DNA of 64,000 nucleotides from Pokkaliibacter sp. MBI-7 (GTDB taxonomy: Bacteria > Pseudomonadota > Gammaproteobacteria > Pseudomonadales > Balneatricaceae), in NCBI RefSeq assembly GCF_029846635.1, contig NZ_JARVTG010000001.1:2795001-2859000 (forward strand), in the 5' to 3' direction. A program made the translations under genes and the position numbers. Positions within the stretch are counted from its first letter, which is position 1. Every line of letters starts with the position of its first letter. Positions 59,761-64,000 of this stretch are shown here, piece by piece. Below the pieces are notes generated by a model, which did not search any database, was not told the DNA's origin, and saw nothing but the letters and a program-made list of their open reading frames with translations.

Positions 59761-61086
59761 ATGTTTCCGACCATAAAAACAATGAAAGTGGTCCCGGTGG
59801 CCGGGTATGACGGTTTTCTGTTGAACCTGAGTGGCGGCCATGCCCCGTGGTTCATTCGCAGCGTCGTGGTGCTGGAAGACAGCGACGGCCATGTCGGTGT
59901 GGGCGAAGTACCTGCCTCCAGTGGCATTCTGAGCACGCTGGAACAAAGCCGTGAGCTGGTCGAAGGCCAGAACATCAAGCATTACAAAGCCATTCTCAAC
60001 CGCGTACGGGCGGCCATTTCCGGTCAGGCCAATGATGTACGCGGCAACCAGACCTTTGATTTGCGCATCGCTGTGCATGTCATCACCGCTATTGAATCCG
60101 CACTGCTTGATCTGGTGGGGCAGCACATGGGCGTGCCGGTGGCCGACCTGCTGGGTCAGTACGGCAAGCAGCGTGATGAAGTGGAGGCGCTGGGCTATCT
60201 GTTCCTGCTTGGTGATCCCGATAAAACCGATCTGCCCTATCCGCGCTGCAGTCACCCGACCGATGACTGGGACCGGGTCCGCACGCAGGAGGCCCTGACC
60301 CCTGAGAAGGTGGCCGGACTGGCCAAAGCGGCCTATGCCCGTTATGGCTTCAAGGATTTCAAGCTCAAGGGTGGTGTACTGGATGGCCGTCAGGAAGCCG
60401 AATGCGTTGCGGCGCTGTACGAGGCCTTCCCCCATGCCCGTCTTACCCTTGACCCCAACGGCGCCTGGACGCTGCAGCAGGCGGTGGAGTATCTGACCCC
60501 GATCAGACACATGCTCAGCTACGCCGAAGACCCCTGTGGTCAGGAAGGCCCCTGGTCAGGGCGTGAAACCATGGCCGAATTCAAGCGCCTGACCGGCCTG
60601 AAAACCGCCACCAACATGATCGCCACGGATTTCCAGCAGCTGTATAACGCGGTGCGCCTGAACTCGGTGGATATTCCGCTGGCGGACTGCCACTTCTGGA
60701 CCATGCAGGGCGCCGTGGCGGTCGGTGAGCTGTGCAACGAATGGGGCATGACCTGGGGTTCGCACAGTAATAACCACTTCGATATTTCACTGGCGATGAT
60801 GACTCATGTGGCGGCCGCCTGCCCCGGTGAGATCACCGCCATCGACACCCACTGGATCTGGCAGGACGGCCAGCGTATCACCCGTGAGCCGCTGCTGATT
60901 CGTGACGGCAAGCTGCGGGTGCCGAACAAGCCAGGTCTCGGTATCGAGCTGGATCAGGACAAACTGGAAGAGGCCCATCGTCTGTATCGCAGTCTGAGTC
61001 TCGGCCAGCGTAACGACGCCATGGCCATGCAGTATCTGATTCCTGGCTGGCGTTTTGATCCCAAGCGGCCGGCACTGGTGCGCTAA
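59761..61086 (+). CDS. gudD: D-glucarate dehydratase
   Basis: 441 residues of the enolase superfamily. The catalytic K-x-K (K201, K203) is in KDFKLKGG, the metal-binding acidic residues lie in TLDPNGAWT and SYAEDPC, and H335 in SHSNNHFDIS corresponds to the H339 of E. coli GudD. It dehydrates D-glucarate or L-idarate to 5-keto-4-deoxyglucarate. ATG 59761 follows CAGGAGCGAG; an upstream in-frame ATG at 59728 lacks homology. It lies 121 bp after kdgD. Confidence 0.93.
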   Translation: MFPTIKTMKVVPVAGYDGFLLNLSGGHAPWFIRSVVVLEDSDGHVGVGEVPASSGILSTLEQSRELVEGQNIKHYKAILNRVRAAISGQANDVRGNQTFDLRIAVHVITAIESALLDLVGQHMGVPVADLLGQYGKQRDEVEALGYLFLLGDPDKTDLPYPRCSHPTDDWDRVRTQEALTPEKVAGLAKAAYARYGFKDFKLKGGVLDGRQEAECVAALYEAFPHARLTLDPNGAWTLQQAVEYLTPIRHMLSYAEDPCGQEGPWSGRETMAEFKRLTGLKTATNMIATDFQQLYNAVRLNSVDIPLADCHFWTMQGAVAVGELCNEWGMTWGSHSNNHFDISLAMMTHVAAACPGEITAIDTHWIWQDGQRITREPLLIRDGKLRVPNKPGLGIELDQDKLEEAHRLYRSLSLGQRNDAMAMQYLIPGWRFDPKRPALVR

Positions 61087-61188
61087 GGTACAGGCAGGCT
61101 GACCGGTGTAAGTACCTGCTATGGCAGACAGTCAGGCATAGCAGGTGCTGAGGGGGAGTGCTGGGCGTGATCCTCACAGAAAGTCACG

Positions 61189-61201
61189 TTGTATGATGAA
61201 T
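61189..61201. promoter_or_regulatory. Predicted GntR operator upstream of its own gene
   Basis: TTGTATGATGAAT carries the TTGTATGATG core of the sites at 53705 and 58627. It is 118 bp before the regulator start and suggests autoregulation. The rest of the 220-bp gap after gudD holds no gene. Confidence 0.55.
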
Positions 61202-61306
61202 GGCAAATGGGATAATGTAGCTCCTGAAACGGCAGCAGTGCATGCTGTCCGTCGGTCAGCCCGCTGAGGGCTGCCGCTGGTGACCGCTTTACGAATGGAA
61301 CGAGTT

Positions 61307-62059
61307 ATGTTGGAAAAACTTTCCTCTGGTCAGATCACTATCGAAAAGGTCGCCCGTCCCGGCAACCTGGCCAGCCATGTGGCTGAGCAGCTGGAAAAAA
61401 TGATCGTGCAGGGTCAGATTGCGGTAGGCGACAAGCTGCCGACAGAAAACAACCTGTGCGACATGTTCGGTGTCAGCCGTACGGTTATCCGCGAAGCCAT
61501 CACCCAGCTGAAATCACTGGGGCTGGTGGAAACCCGCCGCGGTGTCGGCACCACGGTACTGCGCAATCAGACCTCGGAAACCTTCTACGCCTACAGCATT
61601 AACCCGTCGGCGGTGGAGGATATCCTGCATATTCTCGAATTGCGTCTGAGCGTGGAAACCACCGCTGCGGAGCTGGCGGCACTGCGCCACAGTGCTGATG
61701 ATCTGGCTCGCATGGAGCAGAGCATGGCCGATTTCGACAAGGCCATGCAGGATGGCAGTCTGGCCCGCGAAGCGGATTTTGACTTCCACTACGCCATCGC
61801 CCTGGCTACCGGCAATCCGTTCATCCGGCAGTTCTACGAGCAGTTCAACAAAAACATCATCCCCCGCGCCAAAATCGTCAACGCCAATCTGGATCACTCC
61901 GCCACGGAAGAATATCTTGCCCGGGTGCGTCAGGAGCATACCGCTATCCTTGATGCCATCCGCGCCAGAGATACCGAAGGTGCCCGCAAGGCGATGCACA
62001 GCCACCTCTACCGCGCCTACCACCTGTACGAGCAGTACCGCTCCAGCCAGCAGGGCTGA
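61307..62059 (+). CDS. GntR-family (FadR/FCD) regulator of aldarate catabolism
   Basis: 250 residues from ATG 61307 (GTG 61280 and ATG 61295 are alternatives). The helix-turn-helix (about 25-85) includes IAVGDKLPTENNLCDMFGVSRTVIREAITQLK in part. The FCD domain (about 100-235) has the family metal/ligand region FDFHYAIALATGNPFIRQFYE. In other Proteobacteria GntR/FCD proteins such as GudR and DgoR control sugar-acid genes. The recurrent TTGTATGATG sites at three local promoters are the likely regulon. It is likely relieved by a glucarate-path intermediate. Confidence 0.87.
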   Translation: MLEKLSSGQITIEKVARPGNLASHVAEQLEKMIVQGQIAVGDKLPTENNLCDMFGVSRTVIREAITQLKSLGLVETRRGVGTTVLRNQTSETFYAYSINPSAVEDILHILELRLSVETTAAELAALRHSADDLARMEQSMADFDKAMQDGSLAREADFDFHYAIALATGNPFIRQFYEQFNKNIIPRAKIVNANLDHSATEEYLARVRQEHTAILDAIRARDTEGARKAMHSHLYRAYHLYEQYRSSQQG

Positions 62060-62253
62060 GCGACACCCTGATTACGCCGGCCCTGTGCCTGCGTACTCAG
62101 CCACGCTGACAGACAGGACGACTGCCTGTCGGCCTGATACCGCACAGATAACTTACTAACGCTGCTGGTAAAGCCGGTCGGGCGACGCTCGCTCTGCTTT
62201 TCACGCAGCCGCTCTGGCACGCCCAGACAATCGCAACCCAAGGGGAGATGAGG

Positions 62254-63828
62254 ATGGAAATCAAAGGCGAACTGCTGATCGGCGCTGCTGCTGTCAAAGC
62301 ACAGGGCACGGTGGTACAGGCAATCAATCCGGCCACCAATGAGTTGCTGCTACCGCTGTTCCACGGTGGTAACCCGCAGCATGTCGAGCAGGCCGCCACG
62401 CTGGCCTGGCAGGCATTCGATCAGTACCGCGCCAGCGGGCTGGAGCAGCGGGCAGCGTTTCTGGAACTGATCGGCGAAGAGATTCTGGCGCTGGGCGATG
62501 CACTGATTGTCCGCGCCATGGCGGAAACCGGTCTGCCCCGTGCCCGCCTTGAAGGTGAGCGTGGCCGCACTGTGGGCCAGCTGCGCCTGTTTGCCCAGGT
62601 GGTGCGTGCCGGCCGCTGGCTGGATGTGCGCATTGACCCGGCCCAGCCAGAGCGCCAGCCGCTGCCCCGTGCTGACCTGCGTCAGCGTCAGATTCCGCTG
62701 GGGCCGGTCGCCGTCTTCGGTGCCAGCAACTTCCCGCTGGCCTTCTCCGTCGCCGGTGGCGACACCGCATCGGCGCTGGCTGCTGGTTGCCCGGTCATCG
62801 TCAAGGCACACTCGGCTCACCCCGGCACTGCCGAGCTGGTCGGACGCGCGATTCAGTCTGCGGTGGCGAAGGCGGGCTTGCCGGAGGGGGTATTCTCCCT
62901 GCTGTTTGGCTCCGGCAGTGAAGTTGGTTCGGCACTGGTCAGCCATCCCTACATCAAGGCGGTCGGCTTTACCGGCTCGCGCAGTGGCGGTACCGCGCTG
63001 ATGCAACGGGCGGCGGCCCGTGCCGAACCCATCCCGGTGTATGCCGAGATGAGCAGCATCAACCCGGTCTTCCTGTTACCTGCGGCACTGGCCAGCCGTG
63101 CTGCGGCCATCGGCAAGGGCTTTGCCGCGTCCCTGACCATGGGCGCCGGGCAGTTCTGCACCAACCCCGGTCTGGTGCTGGCCCTGGACGGGGCGGAGCT
63201 GGACACCTTCCTCAGCAGCGCAGCGGAAGCGCTGGCGCAGGCCGCGGCCCAGACCATGCTGACCCCCGGTATCCATCGTGCCTACTGTCAGGGCATTGAC
63301 CAGCTGCAGGGTCTGCCCGGTGTGAGCCGCGTGGCGACCGGGCTGGCAGAAACCGGCCCCAATCAGGCACAGGCCGGGCTGTATCTGACCGAGGCTGAGA
63401 CCTTTATGGCGGATGAGCGCATGTCGGCGGAGATCTTCGGTGCCAGCTCGCTGGTGATCCGTTGCCGCAGTATCGACGACATGCTGAAGGTGGCTGAGCA
63501 TCTGGAAGGGCAGCTGACGGCGACCCTGCAACTGGATGACGCCGATCTGGCGCTGGCGCAGCAGCTGTTGCCGGTGCTGGAGCGTAAGGCCGGCCGCATT
63601 CTCTGCAATGGCTATCCGACCGGTGTGGAAGTCTGTCATGCCATGGTCCACGGCGGCCCGTTCCCGGCCACCTCTGACAGCCGCACGACTTCCGTGGGCA
63701 GTGCCGCCATCCTGCGCTTCCTGCGTCCGGTCTGTTATCAGGATCTGCCACAGGGCCTGCTGCCGGAGGCGCTGCAGGACGGTAATCCGCTGGCGTTACG
63801 CCGCCTGCTGGATGGCGTCAGCAGCTGA
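62254..63828 (+). CDS. 2-Oxoglutarate semialdehyde dehydrogenase (NADP+)
   Basis: 524 residues of the aldehyde dehydrogenase superfamily, of the type that oxidises 2-oxoglutarate semialdehyde. ASNFPLAFSVAGGDTASALAAG (about 161-182) is the subfamily form of the cofactor loop. EMSSINPVF and the catalytic cysteine C302 in GAGQFCTNPG follow, with a C-terminal GYPTGVEVCHAMVHGGPFPATSD. It completes the conversion of aldarates to 2-oxoglutarate. ATG 62254, seven bases after AAGGGGAG, is preferred to ATG 62248. Confidence 0.9.
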   Translation: MEIKGELLIGAAAVKAQGTVVQAINPATNELLLPLFHGGNPQHVEQAATLAWQAFDQYRASGLEQRAAFLELIGEEILALGDALIVRAMAETGLPRARLEGERGRTVGQLRLFAQVVRAGRWLDVRIDPAQPERQPLPRADLRQRQIPLGPVAVFGASNFPLAFSVAGGDTASALAAGCPVIVKAHSAHPGTAELVGRAIQSAVAKAGLPEGVFSLLFGSGSEVGSALVSHPYIKAVGFTGSRSGGTALMQRAAARAEPIPVYAEMSSINPVFLLPAALASRAAAIGKGFAASLTMGAGQFCTNPGLVLALDGAELDTFLSSAAEALAQAAAQTMLTPGIHRAYCQGIDQLQGLPGVSRVATGLAETGPNQAQAGLYLTEAETFMADERMSAEIFGASSLVIRCRSIDDMLKVAEHLEGQLTATLQLDDADLALAQQLLPVLERKAGRILCNGYPTGVEVCHAMVHGGPFPATSDSRTTSVGSAAILRFLRPVCYQDLPQGLLPEALQDGNPLALRRLLDGVSS

Positions 63829-63976
63829 TTCAGCTGCCGGTTGCGGTGCTTCTGTGTGGGGGCACCGCTGCGATCTGGCCTGCCACCTGTCCCATGGAAC
63901 AGCTTGTTGGGCGGTGGCGGGATGCTTAAGGTGTGCGCGGTCAGAGTAGTTCTGATCCTCACATCTAGCAGTTGTG

Positions 63977-64000
63977 CCCGGTCCGGGACCGGGTACTTTT
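63977..64000 (+). terminator. Predicted rho-independent terminator (at window edge)
   Basis: CCCGGTC (63977-63983) and GACCGGG (63987-63993) form a 7-bp stem with a 3-nt loop and are followed by TACTTTT, at the end of the window. It probably ends the semialdehyde dehydrogenase transcript. The 170 bp between gene and hairpin (63829-64000) otherwise contain no feature. Confidence 0.6.

Noticed and set aside
1..64000. tRNA, rRNA, CRISPR arrays and phage structural genes
   Set aside because: None could be recognised; short direct repeats seen are the regulatory and attachment-like ones listed.

Overview
The window is about 64 kb of a GC-rich chromosome from a gammaproteobacterium, probably of the Oceanospirillales/Pseudomonadales part of the class. 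That placement is inferred from housekeeping genes (aspA, zapE, nfeD/qmcA, tag, amn) and the style of the metabolic operons; I could not run a phylogeny. I saw no rRNA, tRNA, CRISPR array, transposase or phage structural gene. The left edge cuts aspA.

Layout. 1-12 kb is core: aspA (partial) divergent from a HypT-like LysR regulator; a cystine-type amino-acid ABC transporter (tcyJ, terminator, tcyL, tcyN); two secreted proteins of unknown function; zapE; an nfeD/oxidoreductase/qmcA cluster; an OmpR-type two-component system. 11.9-26.5 kb is a set of flavin-linked catabolic genes: two flavin reductases, a DUF1185 protein, an alpha/beta hydrolase, an aldehyde dehydrogenase, a GntR regulator, a NUDIX hydrolase, a DUF1330 protein, a RibB-like enzyme, a polyamine-type ABC importer and a luciferase-like monooxygenase. 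An identical 16-bp palindrome (TTATGGTATACCATAA) lies in two divergent promoter regions of the set, and a near copy lies upstream of the importer. A Fic gene of different base composition sits inside the set, bounded by an exact 33-bp direct repeat that duplicates the 3' end of the NUDIX gene.

26.6-37.8 kb is a complete L-rhamnose locus arranged as in Rhizobium: rhaI and rhaD leftward, rhaR-S-T-P-Q-U-K rightward. 37.9-39.4 kb is an A+T-richer pair, a HipA-like kinase coupled to a DUF3037 protein. 39.5-49.4 kb holds a GST, tag, a MocR regulator divergent from a flavoprotein/GNAT/PaiB/EamA group, a dead RelB/RelE-type toxin-antitoxin pair, amn and a GNAT. 49.5-51.4 kb is an AAA ATPase plus HNH nuclease resembling the Septu (PtuA/PtuB) defence system. 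A LysR gene and a membrane metallophosphoesterase follow.

53.7-63.8 kb is a complete aldarate route: a tripartite tricarboxylate-type transporter (TctCBA), GarD and GudD dehydratases, KdgD and 2-oxoglutarate semialdehyde dehydrogenase, converting galactarate and glucarate to 2-oxoglutarate. A linked FadR-type GntR regulator is present, and its likely operator core (TTGTATGATG) recurs upstream of tctC, kdgD and the regulator itself.

The most novel-looking items are the flavin-dependent catabolic regulon of unknown substrate, the repeat-bounded Fic insertion, and the kinase/DUF3037 and ATPase/HNH modules.
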